Counted from the first letter of the stretch, positions 37,685 through 47,727 are shown. The stretch is 64,000 bases of DNA from Methanosarcina sp. MSH10X1 (GCF_004099695.1 NZ_SCHL01000006.1:1-64000), one strand, 5' to 3'. The notes: generated by a model not told the origin, from the sequence alone. Numbers and translations: made by a program.

Positions 37685-40219
37685 TTAAACCCCCTTAAAA
37701 TAGTGCCCTGTCGTATATTCAACTCCTCTTGCAGGTTTTAGCCTTGTTTCTTTTCCTGCAAGAGCTTCTTTGTATGCCTTTATAATATCCTTGATCTCGG
37801 TTTCTGTGTTGAAAGAAAGGTCGAGCCGGAGCACATCTACGCCGTACCCTTTCAGGTTTCCCGCATACTTCAGCATATCAAGCACTTTTGAGTTATAAAT
37901 AAGGGTGCGGGTTCCCAGGCGCTTTACCGGAAATTCCGAGCCTCCCTGGTCAACAAGAAGTACTTCGCTGTTCTTTCTTACCATCCTTCGGTCAATAAGG
38001 GGCTTCAAAAGGTCATTTTCCGTAATAAGCATAAGTTCTCTGCCGTAAACGGAAATTTCGGTCTGTCCTGAGCCTTTACAGGTTTGAAGTGCCTCAGAGA
38101 TATTTTTTATCTCGCTAAGGTTGAGTTCGCTCGAAAGAGTTACCCGGTACGCCCCTGCCTGGTAGAGCGTACTGGCTGTGAAAGCGTTGAAAATATTGAA
38201 CTCCTTTCCTGCGGCAAAGGGTATGGAAAGCTCTTTTGCAAGTTGTGCAGCCCCGAGTTCGGAACAGGTTATCCCGAAGCCTGCGGCTTTTATTTTTTCC
38301 AGCAGGGGCCCGAGTTCATCCAGTTCACGGTCATGGTTTATCAGGGGAACCCGGAAGACGAGCTCGACTCTTTCGGCTTTCAAATCCTCAAGTTTTTCCG
38401 CATTCTCAGGCGCGCTCAACACTTCAAATTGTGAAATCGGGACGTATACTATATCCGCACCGGCAAATGCGGCTGCACAGACGGAAGAGCTTTCATTTAC
38501 ATCAACGCTCAGGAGAGGATGCTTTGAAAGGGTATTTCTTTCCCGGGTCAAATTCCTGTTGTTCTCAGAATCACACAGGTAATTCAAATCTGCCAGGTTC
38601 GGGTGCTTTTGCCCCTTCTTATTTGCACTGAGGATTTTCTCCAGCAAAAGGTCTGCGGCTTTTCTCCTTGTATTCTTCAGTACGCCGACCGGGATGAAGA
38701 TATTTTCATCAGCTTCAATCTTGATGGATGCGGCTTCAAAAGGAGTGTCCCCAAGGCTTTCCATTGCCTTTCTTATCTGCTCGGCCGTTGTTGGGGCTTT
38801 TTCGGCTTCCTGAATAACGTAATCGTCCGCGAATTCCGCGATGGGAGCCTTCTCTCCGGCCTCCCTGAACTTTCCGTTCTCTCCCGCAATCTCAACCGTA
38901 AACCGCTCCCCCTTCTTGGCCCTTGCTTCCAGGCTCACAGGAAGGGTTTTCAATTTTACTTTCTGGAGGGTATCGAGTAGCTGCGTATCTGTTGTGAGAT
39001 AGAGTTCGTCGCCTTTCTGCACTGCTCTTCCGGTTTTGGAGCTGATCTCAAGCCCTGCTTTTTCACCCTTTTTTGCACTTTTTACGTGCTCGCCTGAAAT
39101 CGTGATTATGCCTGTAACTGCCGAGCCAAGCATCCTTTCCCGCGTGAAAATGCTTATGCCGTCTTTTACCCGGATATCTTCGTTCAGGCGGACTGTAAGT
39201 TTTGTGTTCCCTTTCGAACGGGAAATATCAAGGACTTTTCCAAGGAATGCCCCGTAGTTCGAACTATACCTGGGATGGGATACGCCCTTCTCTCCAAGTA
39301 CGAAACCTCGCGTAAAGCCCCTGTAAAAGAGTTTTGCTAGCTCGGCTTCCCTTGATACGAGTTCCTCTTTTGTCGGATTCTCGCCTGGCTTGCAGATGCC
39401 TTCGACTGCGGCTTTATAGGCGGCAGCACTCGCGGTAACATACTCGGGCTTTTTCATCCGCCCTTCGATTTTAAGGCTTACTACCCCTGTTTTTACGATT
39501 TCCTCAAGCCCTGTGAGTGTGGAAAGTTCGGCACAGCTTATGGGATAACTGCCTCCTGTATGCTTTTCGTCAATATCCTTGCCGTCTACCACAAACCTGT
39601 ACCTGCGCCGGCAGGGCTGGGCACAGGCTCCCCGGTTTGCACTCCTGTCGTGGAGAAAACTGCTGAAAAGGCATTTGCCCGAATAGGAGTAGCAAAGGGC
39701 TCCGTGGACGAAAACCTCAATTTCCGCCTTCGAGTGGTCCACAATATCCTTTACCTCGGCTGTAGTAAGTTCCCTTGAGACTATAACCCTTTTTGCTCCA
39801 AGCCCTGCTACAAAAAAGACTCCTCCTTTATTGTGGACCGTCAGCTGGGTGCTTCCGTGAAGTTCCAGATCCGGATAGGTTTCCTTTAAAAGCTTGAGAA
39901 GCCCCAGATCCTGCAGGATAATTGCATCGATTCCGGCTGCATATGCACGATCTACGATCTCAAGCGCGTGCTGCAGCTCTTTTTGCTTGATGGGAATGTT
40001 GAGAGCCAGGTAAACAAGCACCCCATGTGAATGGGCAAGTTTCACGGCTTCATCAAGGTCTTCGAGAGTGAAATTCTTTGCACCCTGGCGGGCATTGAAT
40101 TCCCCTACCCCGAGATAGACAGCATCAGCTCCTCCTCGAATTGCGGCAAGCAAGGCATCTTCATCACCAGCGGGAGCCAGGATTTCCGGAGAAGTACAGG
40201 TAAAATTTTTGGCAGGCAT
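37685..40219 (-). CDS. Peptidase U32 family protein with DUF3656
   Basis: An 844-residue protein of the U32 family, best known for YegQ/UbiU/RlhA-type proteins that take part in tRNA or rRNA hydroxylation or quinone hydroxylation; true protease activity is doubtful for many. The U32 signature is EVFVHGALCYSYSGKC (about 170-185), with further cysteines (RGACAQPCRRRY, about 197-208) likely to hold an Fe-S cluster. The N-terminus shows EILAPAGDEDALLAAIRGGADAVY-type TIM-barrel sequence. A DUF3656-like region occupies about 380-560, followed by a second barrel-like region. RNA modification is the more likely role. Confidence 0.87.
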   Translation of the reverse strand: MPAKNFTCTSPEILAPAGDEDALLAAIRGGADAVYLGVGEFNARQGAKNFTLEDLDEAVKLAHSHGVLVYLALNIPIKQKELQHALEIVDRAYAAGIDAIILQDLGLLKLLKETYPDLELHGSTQLTVHNKGGVFFVAGLGAKRVIVSRELTTAEVKDIVDHSKAEIEVFVHGALCYSYSGKCLFSSFLHDRSANRGACAQPCRRRYRFVVDGKDIDEKHTGGSYPISCAELSTLTGLEEIVKTGVVSLKIEGRMKKPEYVTASAAAYKAAVEGICKPGENPTKEELVSREAELAKLFYRGFTRGFVLGEKGVSHPRYSSNYGAFLGKVLDISRSKGNTKLTVRLNEDIRVKDGISIFTRERMLGSAVTGIITISGEHVKSAKKGEKAGLEISSKTGRAVQKGDELYLTTDTQLLDTLQKVKLKTLPVSLEARAKKGERFTVEIAGENGKFREAGEKAPIAEFADDYVIQEAEKAPTTAEQIRKAMESLGDTPFEAASIKIEADENIFIPVGVLKNTRRKAADLLLEKILSANKKGQKHPNLADLNYLCDSENNRNLTRERNTLSKHPLLSVDVNESSSVCAAAFAGADIVYVPISQFEVLSAPENAEKLEDLKAERVELVFRVPLINHDRELDELGPLLEKIKAAGFGITCSELGAAQLAKELSIPFAAGKEFNIFNAFTASTLYQAGAYRVTLSSELNLSEIKNISEALQTCKGSGQTEISVYGRELMLITENDLLKPLIDRRMVRKNSEVLLVDQGGSEFPVKRLGTRTLIYNSKVLDMLKYAGNLKGYGVDVLRLDLSFNTETEIKDIIKAYKEALAGKETRLKPARGVEYTTGHYFKGV

Positions 40220-40950
40220 TTTGATCAGGCTGTTCTTTTCGATAACTGCAAGTTTCTGTAAATATAAAGAGGGGGTTTTGCAAATGCTTTAAATTAAAAG
40301 CTTGGCAGTATGCAGGTGAGATTTACATAATAAATATACGTATTAGATTAAATAATAACTATAAGTAATAACACAGGTGGTAAGTTCAAGTAATAACACA
40401 TGTGGTAAGTTCAGTTTAAAACGTAAAGGTGCTTCTCGCATAAAAAATGGGTGGTAAGCGGGATCTTTTCCGATCTCTAAGAGCTTTTTATTCAGGAGAT
40501 TTTGATTACGGTTGAATCTCTATTTTTGAATTACGGGATTCCTGGATATCGAGTGGAGATGTTGTGGAAATAAGAACCAGTCAGGTTATTTAAACGATTT
40601 CTGAAATCTCAGATTAAATAACCCGCTAAAACAAAAAAGAGTGACAATGTATATATACATATAAATAATTCTTACTACATAAAATTAGCTGTCAACATAG
40701 AACTATCTGAGCACGGACTTTGCCCTCTTTGTTGCAGAGCTGTACAGGATTCTTGATTTCGTTTGAATCCTTTTCTACGCTCTAATAAACGATGAAGCTT
40801 CTTAAAACGAATAAGTGCTGCAGAGATGCAGCATAAAGCAATCCTAGATTATATGCAGGTACCGGTCCGGCACAGGCAGGCTGATTAATTCTGCAACAGG
40901 GCAACAATAATTGAATTTGCATATTTCTGAAGCTTCGTCCAGGACGAGAC
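40220..40950. other. Intergenic region, direct repeat and small hairpin
   Basis: About 730 bp with a 25-bp direct repeat in tandem (40363-40412), where the second copy differs by one base (CAGGTGG to CATGTGG), and a hairpin GCTGCA/TGCAGC (40817-40832). The rest is AT-rich with TATA-like runs (40648-40660). No gene is supported. Confidence 0.6.
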
Positions 40951-41190
40951 ATGACCTCATTTAAGTTGCTTGAGAGGTTTGAGTTTTATTACCTCGTTCC
41001 CTCAAGGATATACAAAGTTATAAGAAGAAAATACCAATCTCCAAACAGGAATAACACCACTTACCCCTATAATACCTGCCTCTACTTAAACAGGTTTTTC
41101 CACCTGGCAAGGGCAAAAAGAGTTCCGGAGCTTCAAAACCAGGCTTCCGAAAAAACGGCTTTGCAGCTTATGGAGGGTCTGGAATGGTAA
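40951..41190 (+). CDS. Possible small upstream ORF overlapping the MATE gene
   Basis: This 79-codon frame ends inside the start of the MATE gene (the bases ATGGTAA contain both), an arrangement that can couple translation. The product (MTSFKLLERFEFYYLVPSRI at the start) is basic and tyrosine-rich and resembles nothing I know. There is no clear ribosome site. It may be spurious, in which case the region is the leader of the MATE gene. Confidence 0.25.
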   Translation: MTSFKLLERFEFYYLVPSRIYKVIRRKYQSPNRNNTTYPYNTCLYLNRFFHLARAKRVPELQNQASEKTALQLMEGLEW

Positions 41191-42656
41191 GTGACGAAGA
41201 AATGAGGTCCGGGAATATAGTAAATCTCTTCTTGAAATTTGCCTTCCCGACCGTTGTGGGAGTTATCATTGCCGGAATCCAGGGGGTAATTGACGGATTC
41301 TTTATAGGAAATGCTATCGGGAGCCAGGGGCTTGCAGCAGTCACGCTTGCCTATCCGGCTTATATGGCTATAATCGCCATTGGTGTAATTATCGGGATAG
41401 GGGCATCCAGTCTTACGGCTCTGCAACTAGGGAAGGGGAATCTCAGCGGAGCCCTGGATATAGTGCATAATGCTTTTTCCCTGTGCCTTCTTACAGGAGC
41501 AGTCCTTACCCTGGTGGGGCTGATCTTTTGTGAAACCTCGATAAGTATCCTCGGAGCCAGCGGGACTGCCCTGGATTTTGCCCGCGAGTATCTCAGAATT
41601 ATCTTCGCTGGCTCAATCTTCGTGATTCTTACCATTGCGCTTGATCCACTGGTCAGGAATGACGGAAAGCCCAGGCTCTGTATGAATATTATGATTGCAG
41701 GAGTACTTGTAAATCTTGTGCTTGACTACCTTTTTATCATGCGTATGGGTATGGGAATGGCAGGTGCCGCCTCTGCGACAATTATCTCATTTGCTCTCCC
41801 GGCAGTGCTGCTAATGCATTACCTTTTTGGAAGCCAGGCAAAGCTGAAACTCCGGCTTAAAGCCATGAGATTTAAACTCGGAACCCTGATCCGGATTCTC
41901 AGAGCCGGGCTTCCTTCCTTCGTGATGCAGATCTCACTGGCTTTTGTGCTCTTTGTGCACAATTATATGCTGCTCAGGTACGGCTCCGAGCTTGCGGTCT
42001 CAGCTTACGGCATTATAGGATATGTTTTCTCAATTTTTTACATGCTTTTCGAAGGAATAGCCCTCGGAGTGCAGCCGATAATAGGCTTCAATTACGGTGC
42101 TGGTTACTACGAAAGGGTTTCAAAAACCCTGAAACTGACAATGCTTTCATGCATTCTCACAGGAATTTTCGGATTTGCGCTGGTCTATTTCTTTCCGGAG
42201 AGGGTGGTGCAAATCTTCAGCCAGGACGATACCGAACTCATGAAAGTTACGCTGCGGGGAATGGAGTTTTTCATGTTCTCATTGCTCGTTGAAGGCACCG
42301 TACTTCTTACAGCCATCTACTACCAGTCAATAAACAGGGTAAGGGCAGCACTCTTCATATATCTGGGAAAGATTTTTGTTTTCCTCCTTCCCCTGCTCTT
42401 TATCCTGCCGGTTTTCTTCGGCCTGGACGGAGTCTGGTCTGCCTCTCCGGCTACGGAATACATAATGATAGTTGTGGCTCTGATTATGCTTTCGAAGGAA
42501 TTCAGGTTTCTCAGGCAGAATGCAAAAGCTGAAAATAAACCTCCGGCAGGTGCGAAAAAGGCACTGCCAGGAGTCAGACAGAGCGAAAAAGCCGAGGTTG
42601 AGGAAAACTCCAGGTTTGTTACCTTCAGGCCTGCTGAAAAAAGGGAAATCTTGTGA
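41184..42656 (+). CDS. MATE-family multidrug/metabolite efflux transporter
   Basis: A 490-residue protein with about twelve hydrophobic segments in two repeats. The start contains NIVNLFLKFAFPTVVGVI, then GVIDGFFIGNAIGSQGLAAV, the typical first-helix region of MATE transporters. The second half has GIALGVQPIIGFNYGAGYYE. MATE proteins export organic cations or other compounds using Na+ or H+ gradients. A charged cytoplasmic tail of about 40 residues follows the last helix. Substrate cannot be told. Confidence 0.92.
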   Translation: MVSDEEMRSGNIVNLFLKFAFPTVVGVIIAGIQGVIDGFFIGNAIGSQGLAAVTLAYPAYMAIIAIGVIIGIGASSLTALQLGKGNLSGALDIVHNAFSLCLLTGAVLTLVGLIFCETSISILGASGTALDFAREYLRIIFAGSIFVILTIALDPLVRNDGKPRLCMNIMIAGVLVNLVLDYLFIMRMGMGMAGAASATIISFALPAVLLMHYLFGSQAKLKLRLKAMRFKLGTLIRILRAGLPSFVMQISLAFVLFVHNYMLLRYGSELAVSAYGIIGYVFSIFYMLFEGIALGVQPIIGFNYGAGYYERVSKTLKLTMLSCILTGIFGFALVYFFPERVVQIFSQDDTELMKVTLRGMEFFMFSLLVEGTVLLTAIYYQSINRVRAALFIYLGKIFVFLLPLLFILPVFFGLDGVWSASPATEYIMIVVALIMLSKEFRFLRQNAKAENKPPAGAKKALPGVRQSEKAEVEENSRFVTFRPAEKREIL

Positions 42657-42968
42657 GACTACCTCTTAAAAGCCCAGGCTTAAAGCTTTAAGAATTGCTT
42701 TATCGCCCGTTCATTCTTGTTTTTTAAACAAAATTTTCAAATTTACAGAGAGATGCTAGCTCATGTGCTGTTATTTACTTTTTTTCCAGATTCCTGGTTT
42801 TGAATGTGAACGCTCACAATTGATTGAGTCCAGCAGCCACCTATCCGCTTACAGAATTAATTACTATGGAAAGCACCGCCAGCTGAAGCATATTCTCTAG
42901 AGCATATATAGCGTGGAAAGAGCTGGAAACTCATATCTGCTCAGTAAATATTTTTTAGATCCAATAAT
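42657..42968. other. Convergent intergenic spacer
   Basis: A 312-bp spacer between the convergent MATE and sarcinarray genes. It contains a TCACAATTGA half-site (42814-42823) but no gene or clear terminator. Confidence 0.5.
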
Positions 42969-43589
42969 TTAGTGACGATAGAATCTGAAGAATACAAGCG
43001 CAAGCGCAACAATAGCAGTTACCAAACTGAAAGCTGGCGCAGATGCCGTCGGAGAAGATGAACTTTCTGAGGTTGACTGTTCTGGGGTGGGCTGATCTTC
43101 GGAGGCTGAAGCTTCGCCTTCATAGTATTCGTTAGAAATGTAGGGATATGCTATGGTAAACCCACTGTTAACTAAAATATCTCCTGTTTCAAAATCATTA
43201 ATTTGATAAACTAAATTAACAGGTATAGAACCGCCAGCCCAACTATCTGTTGGTTTAACTGTCCATTCGAAAGATTCAGAAGAATTTTTCTCCATTACTT
43301 TTGATCCATATCTATTCATTTTTTTAGTGTATCCTTCCAAAATTACAAAATCTCCATCACCAATTTCGCTTAACATCACTGATACCTCTGACTTTTGGTA
43401 AACGGTAAGATTTATGCTCACCTTGAACGGCTCTCCTATTTTTAGTGTCGGCTTTGCAGTTTCCGAACCGGGCAACAATTTCTCGTTATAATATACTTCC
43501 ATTTCTCCATATGGGCTGCTTGCAAGTGATACGTTTGAGAATATTATCACAAATGCAAAAGCACCTAAAAAAATACTTTTTGCTTTCAT
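42969..43589 (-). CDS. Sarcinarray family surface protein
   Basis: The 206-residue protein has a signal peptide (KAKSIFLGAFAFVIIFSNVSLAS), a beta-rich domain containing PYGEMEVYYNEKLLPG and PTLKIGEPFKVSINL, a Pro/Ser/Glu-rich linker (about 165-185), and a C-terminal APAFSLVTAIVALALVFF helix with a basic end, resembling a PGF-type sorting tail. This matches the sarcinarray family, which occurs in tandem groups in Methanosarcina. I start it at ATG 43589, because GGTGA lies five bases upstream, instead of the GTG at 43598. It follows the upstream frame by one base, so the two are co-translated. Confidence 0.8.
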   Translation of the reverse strand: MKAKSIFLGAFAFVIIFSNVSLASSPYGEMEVYYNEKLLPGSETAKPTLKIGEPFKVSINLTVYQKSEVSVMLSEIGDGDFVILEGYTKKMNRYGSKVMEKNSSESFEWTVKPTDSWAGGSIPVNLVYQINDFETGDILVNSGFTIAYPYISNEYYEGEASASEDQPTPEQSTSESSSSPTASAPAFSLVTAIVALALVFFRFYRH

Positions 43590-43590
43590 A

Positions 43591-43992
43591 TTATTCACCT
43601 AGCCTTGCTGATAATTCGTCAAATCCAACTGATTTCTCCGAATATCCTCCTTCTTTATCACCTACCCCTTTAGGCCCACTGCCGACAATGCTACTTGCGT
43701 ATCCATTTATTTGAAAGCGAATTCTTGAATTTTCACCCAACCAAATGCTGCTTCCATTCGGATTCTTTTTACAGGGGTGGCTTATATGCTCGTACATTCT
43801 AATATATTTCTGGCCTTTATGACCAAAATAAGGTTTAGGAATTACTTCATTATCGTTATCGATAATCGCAAAAATCTCATATTCTCCTTTCACTTCATAA
43901 GTCCATAGATTCACTGTGAAAATCCAGTGTGGAGGCAACAACGGCAGTCCAGATGGCACAGGTATCCTCAAAGAAAATAGAAAATTCGCCAA
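43591..43992 (-). CDS. Hypothetical protein, possibly broken first gene of the sarcinarray operon
   Basis: The 133-residue frame ends one base before the sarcinarray start codon, so it is probably translated. The C-terminal two thirds look protein-like (GEYEIFAIIDNDNEVIPKPY, then a Lys/Gly-rich stretch and SVGFDELSARLGE). The N-terminal part (MANFLFSLRIPVPSGLPLLP) does not. In another frame just upstream the sequence reads MAGKFGEFSIFFEDTCAIWT, which looks like the start of an unrelated segment, so a frameshift near 43900-43960 is possible. No signal peptide is visible, unusual beside a secreted partner. Confidence 0.45.
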   Translation of the reverse strand: MANFLFSLRIPVPSGLPLLPPHWIFTVNLWTYEVKGEYEIFAIIDNDNEVIPKPYFGHKGQKYIRMYEHISHPCKKNPNGSSIWLGENSRIRFQINGYASSIVGSGPKGVGDKEGGYSEKSVGFDELSARLGE

Positions 43993-44391
43993 ATTTCCCG
44001 GCCATCAGAATTTCCCCAAAACAAGATAAGTAAAAATCAACTGAAACCAAAAATTATTAGAGTTCCCACGATAAATACTTTACTTTGGAAAAGAAAAAAT
44101 CGATTAATATCAAGAATTCAAAAAGTAATCAAAAAAAGAATAAGCGTATTAAAGGAAAGTAGAAAGTAAAAAATAGTCAAAAATGAGTTAAAAATTTCAT
44201 GTGCGGCTGATGACCTATATCTATTTCTTATATGCAGTAAGACTCAACTCAATAGAGCGCCTAACTCAAAATATACATATTCCTTAAGTTGTTGTTTGGT
44301 TCAGGTAACAAGAGGTATATATCTTAAGAAAATAATTTTGTCTGTCAGAATAAGAAATAAAAGATATAAAAATTAAAAAGACGTAAATTTC
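43993..44391. other. Divergent promoter spacer
   Basis: A 399-bp AT-rich gap between the sarcinarray operon and the mprF-like gene. TATA-like runs occur near 44268-44280 and 44315-44322 on the plus strand. No RNA gene is seen. Confidence 0.5.
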
Positions 44392-47028
44392 ATGACAAAC
44401 AAAGGAAGTATGCGGGAAAAAGCCCTTAAAATAGAGAATCTTGCAGGCTGTCTTCTGCCAGTAGTTATATTTTCCCTGGCTTTGTGGACTCTGGATAAAC
44501 AGGTACGTCATTTGCACTCGATGTATATTGTCAAAAGTATTGCCAGCACTCCACTGAGCCATATAGAGCTCGCTTTTTTTCTAACTTGTTTGAGTTACAT
44601 CGCTTTAACAGGTTACGATTACCTGGCATTTCGCCATATCAACTATCCCATGCCTTATAAGCAGACTGCCCGGGCTTCTTTTATCAGCACGTCCATAAGT
44701 TATACTATTGGTTTCAATATCCTGACAGGAAGTTCCCTGCGATACAGGTTATATTCGAGAAACGGGCTGGGCTTACATGAGATATGGGAAATTATAATCT
44801 TTTGCATACTCACTTTCTGGATCGGCTTCTGCTTTGTCGGAGGACTGCTCTTTACATTCTATCCTGTCAAGCTGTCAGATTATGCGCCCGAAATCCCTGT
44901 CCCGCTAAACATTATTGGAATCTTGTTCTTGCTGTTTTTTGCGGTTTACTTCGTTTTATCGTTCAAAAAATGGAGTTTCAGGATAAAGGAGTACTCTATC
45001 AGGATCCCCGAACCCAAAATAGCTTTCTTGCAGCTTGCCTTATCCTCAGCAGATTACCTGCTTTCGGGAAGCATTGTCTATTTCCTTTTGCCTTCAAACC
45101 CGCAGCTTACTCTGCTTCATATACTTGTGTTCTTTGCGCTGGCGCAGGTTATAGGTTTGATAAGCACTGTACCGGGAGGGCTCGGAGTTTTTGAGACTCT
45201 GATGCTGTTTATGCTGGAACCGTATTTCAGCACAGTCGATATAATAAAACCGCTTCTTCTTTTCAGGACAATTTACTATTTCGTACCATTCCTGTTTGGG
45301 TTCCTGGCTCTTATATTACATGAGTATGAGGAGAGAGATGAATTCCTGGAAAAGGTCGGAAAAGCTACGTATTCCAGCCTGTCACAGGTAGTACCTCAGA
45401 TCTTTTCTATTCTGGTCTTTCTTGGAGGCGTTTCCCTCCTTTTTTCCGGAGCCCTCCCTTCAAATCCCAGGTATATCCATGACCTTACTTATATCGTTCC
45501 TCTTCCCCTTATCGAATTTTCCAGGTTTCTCGGAAGCATTATGGGAGTGCTGCTTCTACTCCTTGCAAATGGGCTCTGGAAAAGGATTGACGGGGCCTAC
45601 ATTCTCTCCCTTGTTGTGCTTTTGATGGGTGGGATTTTTGCCCTCCTGAAAGATTTTGATTATCATGAAGCTGCGGTGCTTTTTACCCTGTTCTTCTTTT
45701 TGCTTCCCTGCAGGAAGTATTTTTACAGAAAGTCCTCGCTTATGCACCAGTCATTCAGCAGGAAGAATATAATTGCTATAGCCCTGGTTATTGTAAGCTT
45801 CGTCTGGCTTGGATTTTTCTCATATCGGAATGTAGAATACTCAAACGATCTCTGGTGGCAGTTCGGGATTAATTCCCAGGCATCAAGCTTTTTAAGGGCA
45901 ACGGTTGGAGCTTTCTTCCTGCTGCTGGTTTTCGGGATGGCTAAAATGCTGAGCCCCTTTTCCAGGGATGTTCATATGCCAGGCAAAGAGGAAATGGAGC
46001 TTGCAAAAACAATTATTAACCAGAGCCAGGAAACCGCTGGAAACCTGGTATTTGCCGGAGACAAATATCTGCTTTTCGACGACGAAAAGCAGGCATTTTT
46101 GATGTATGGAGTCTCCGGAAAGACCTGGGTTGCAATGGGAGACATTGTTGGAACCAGCAGTCAGGCAAAAGAATTGATATGGGACTTTTATGAGATAAGT
46201 AAACTGCAACAGGGCAGGGCCGCTTTTTATGAGGTTAGCGAAAAGTATATTCCTGTATATCTTGACCTTGGCCTGACCCTGATAAAAATCGGGGAGGAAG
46301 CAAAAGTTCCCATTGAGGCTTTTACCCTCGAAGGAAGTGCAAGCAAAGATTTCCGCTATACAGTGCGGAACGTGGAAAAAAAGGGATACAGGTTTGAAAT
46401 TGTTTCCGGAGAAGCGGTTCTCGACCTTATGCCTGAACTCCGGCGGATTTCGGATGCCTGGCTGGAAATGAAAGCAGGAAAAGAAAAGCGATTCTCAGTT
46501 GGGTTTTTTGACGAGAAATACCTGAGCAACTTCCCGATTGCCCTTGTAAGGAACGAGTCCGAAATCGTTGCCTTTGCAAACGTATGGCCAGGCGCGGATA
46601 AAGAAGAAATCAGCGTTGACCTGATGCGCTACAGTCCCAATGCCCCGGACAGGACAATGGAATATCTTTTTGTCAAGCTTATGCTCTGGGGAAAAGAAAT
46701 GGGATACAGACGCTTTTCTCTGGGAATGGCTCCCCTCTCAGGGCTTGAAAACCGGCAGTTTGCCCCAATCTGGCATAAAATCGGATCTCTGATTTTTGTA
46801 CACGGCGAACACTTTTATAATTACAAAGGCTTGAGGGACTTTAAAGAGAAGTTTAATCCGGTCTGGAGCCCGAGATATATCGCTCTCCCGAAGGGGCTCA
46901 AACAGGGCCTTGTCCTGAAAGATATAGCAGCCCTGATCTCAGGAGGAATGAAAGGGATTTTCGCAAAGGAAAATAAAAGAGTTACAGGGCGTAGAGAGCA
47001 TCAGACTCCGGAAAAAGTGCCGGAATAA
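44392..47028 (+). CDS. MprF-like lipid aminoacyltransferase/flippase
   Basis: The 878-residue protein has the two-part MprF layout. An N-terminal polytopic region with about fourteen helices (about 15-520) includes the flippase signature GFNILTGSSLRYRLYSRNGL (about 105-124) and STVPGGLGVFETLML. A C-terminal soluble DUF2156/GNAT-like domain follows (about 540-845, with GDKYLLFDDEKQAFLMYGV and YRRFSLGMAPLSGL). Bacterial MprF moves Lys or Ala from aminoacyl-tRNA to phosphatidylglycerol and flips the product outward, lowering surface charge. In an archaeon the acceptor would be an ether lipid such as archaetidylglycerol; this is inference. The downstream gene is convergent, three bases away. Confidence 0.87.
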   Translation: MTNKGSMREKALKIENLAGCLLPVVIFSLALWTLDKQVRHLHSMYIVKSIASTPLSHIELAFFLTCLSYIALTGYDYLAFRHINYPMPYKQTARASFISTSISYTIGFNILTGSSLRYRLYSRNGLGLHEIWEIIIFCILTFWIGFCFVGGLLFTFYPVKLSDYAPEIPVPLNIIGILFLLFFAVYFVLSFKKWSFRIKEYSIRIPEPKIAFLQLALSSADYLLSGSIVYFLLPSNPQLTLLHILVFFALAQVIGLISTVPGGLGVFETLMLFMLEPYFSTVDIIKPLLLFRTIYYFVPFLFGFLALILHEYEERDEFLEKVGKATYSSLSQVVPQIFSILVFLGGVSLLFSGALPSNPRYIHDLTYIVPLPLIEFSRFLGSIMGVLLLLLANGLWKRIDGAYILSLVVLLMGGIFALLKDFDYHEAAVLFTLFFFLLPCRKYFYRKSSLMHQSFSRKNIIAIALVIVSFVWLGFFSYRNVEYSNDLWWQFGINSQASSFLRATVGAFFLLLVFGMAKMLSPFSRDVHMPGKEEMELAKTIINQSQETAGNLVFAGDKYLLFDDEKQAFLMYGVSGKTWVAMGDIVGTSSQAKELIWDFYEISKLQQGRAAFYEVSEKYIPVYLDLGLTLIKIGEEAKVPIEAFTLEGSASKDFRYTVRNVEKKGYRFEIVSGEAVLDLMPELRRISDAWLEMKAGKEKRFSVGFFDEKYLSNFPIALVRNESEIVAFANVWPGADKEEISVDLMRYSPNAPDRTMEYLFVKLMLWGKEMGYRRFSLGMAPLSGLENRQFAPIWHKIGSLIFVHGEHFYNYKGLRDFKEKFNPVWSPRYIALPKGLKQGLVLKDIAALISGGMKGIFAKENKRVTGRREHQTPEKVPE

Positions 47029-47031
47029 TTT

Positions 47032-47727
47032 TTAAACCATTTTCTCAAACTTATCCAGCACCAGAAACATGAATTCTTTTGTCCCTGCCAGATATTCTCG
47101 CTTCCCGAGCATTTCCTGTGTTTTCTGTACAAACGGCCCTTCCACAATCCCTTCTCCGAACCGCTCGATCAGAGACTGAATTCTTTCTTCATTCACCTCG
47201 GGGTGGAATTGAAGCGCTACAACCCTGCCGTTATAAGTAAACCCCTGGTTCTTGCAGCCCTCGCTTTCAAAAAGGAGAACAGCCCCTGGCGGCAGGTCAA
47301 AAGTCCGAGAATGCCAGTGAAAAACCATAATCTCATCCGGCAGCCCTTCAAGAAATTCCGGCTTATTCTCGCCGCCGGATGCCCTTACAGGAAACCAGCC
47401 CATCTCAATGTAACGGTTCTCATAAATCCGCGCCCCAAGGATGTCAGCAAGCAGTTGTGCGCCAAGACAGATTCCAAGTATCGGTTTTCCTGCTTCAATT
47501 GCCTGCTTGATAAACACTTTCTCATCTCTCAGCCATGGGTTTTCTTCATAATCGTAGATTCCCATAGGACCGCCCATGATGATAAGCAGGTCAAAAGAGT
47601 CAGGAACCGGCGGGCTTTTAGGTTCGTAAAAACGGGTTGACTCAAGCCTGTGGTCTTTAATTTTTGCATATTCTTCGATGGTGCCGAGGGTATTTATGGC
47701 TGAGTGCTGGAGAACCTGGATTTTCAT
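47032..47727 (-). CDS. Class I glutamine amidotransferase-like protein
   Basis: A 231-residue GATase1 domain of the stand-alone GMP-synthase-like group. The nucleophile elbow is GKPILGICLGAQLLA, with Cys87. The catalytic His-x-Glu is in VALQFHPEVNEE (about 170-180). The oxyanion region MGGPMGIYDY is present. Stand-alone members hydrolyse gamma-glutamyl bonds or serve unknown synthetases; no partner synthetase lies nearby. It ends three bases from the mprF-like gene on the other strand. Confidence 0.88.
   Translation of the reverse strand: MKIQVLQHSAINTLGTIEEYAKIKDHRLESTRFYEPKSPPVPDSFDLLIIMGGPMGIYDYEENPWLRDEKVFIKQAIEAGKPILGICLGAQLLADILGARIYENRYIEMGWFPVRASGGENKPEFLEGLPDEIMVFHWHSRTFDLPPGAVLLFESEGCKNQGFTYNGRVVALQFHPEVNEERIQSLIERFGEGIVEGPFVQKTQEMLGKREYLAGTKEFMFLVLDKFEKMV

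Noticed and set aside
42814-42823. TCACAATTGA as a further regulon site
   Set aside because: Only one half-site is intact and it lies between two convergent gene ends, not at a promoter.
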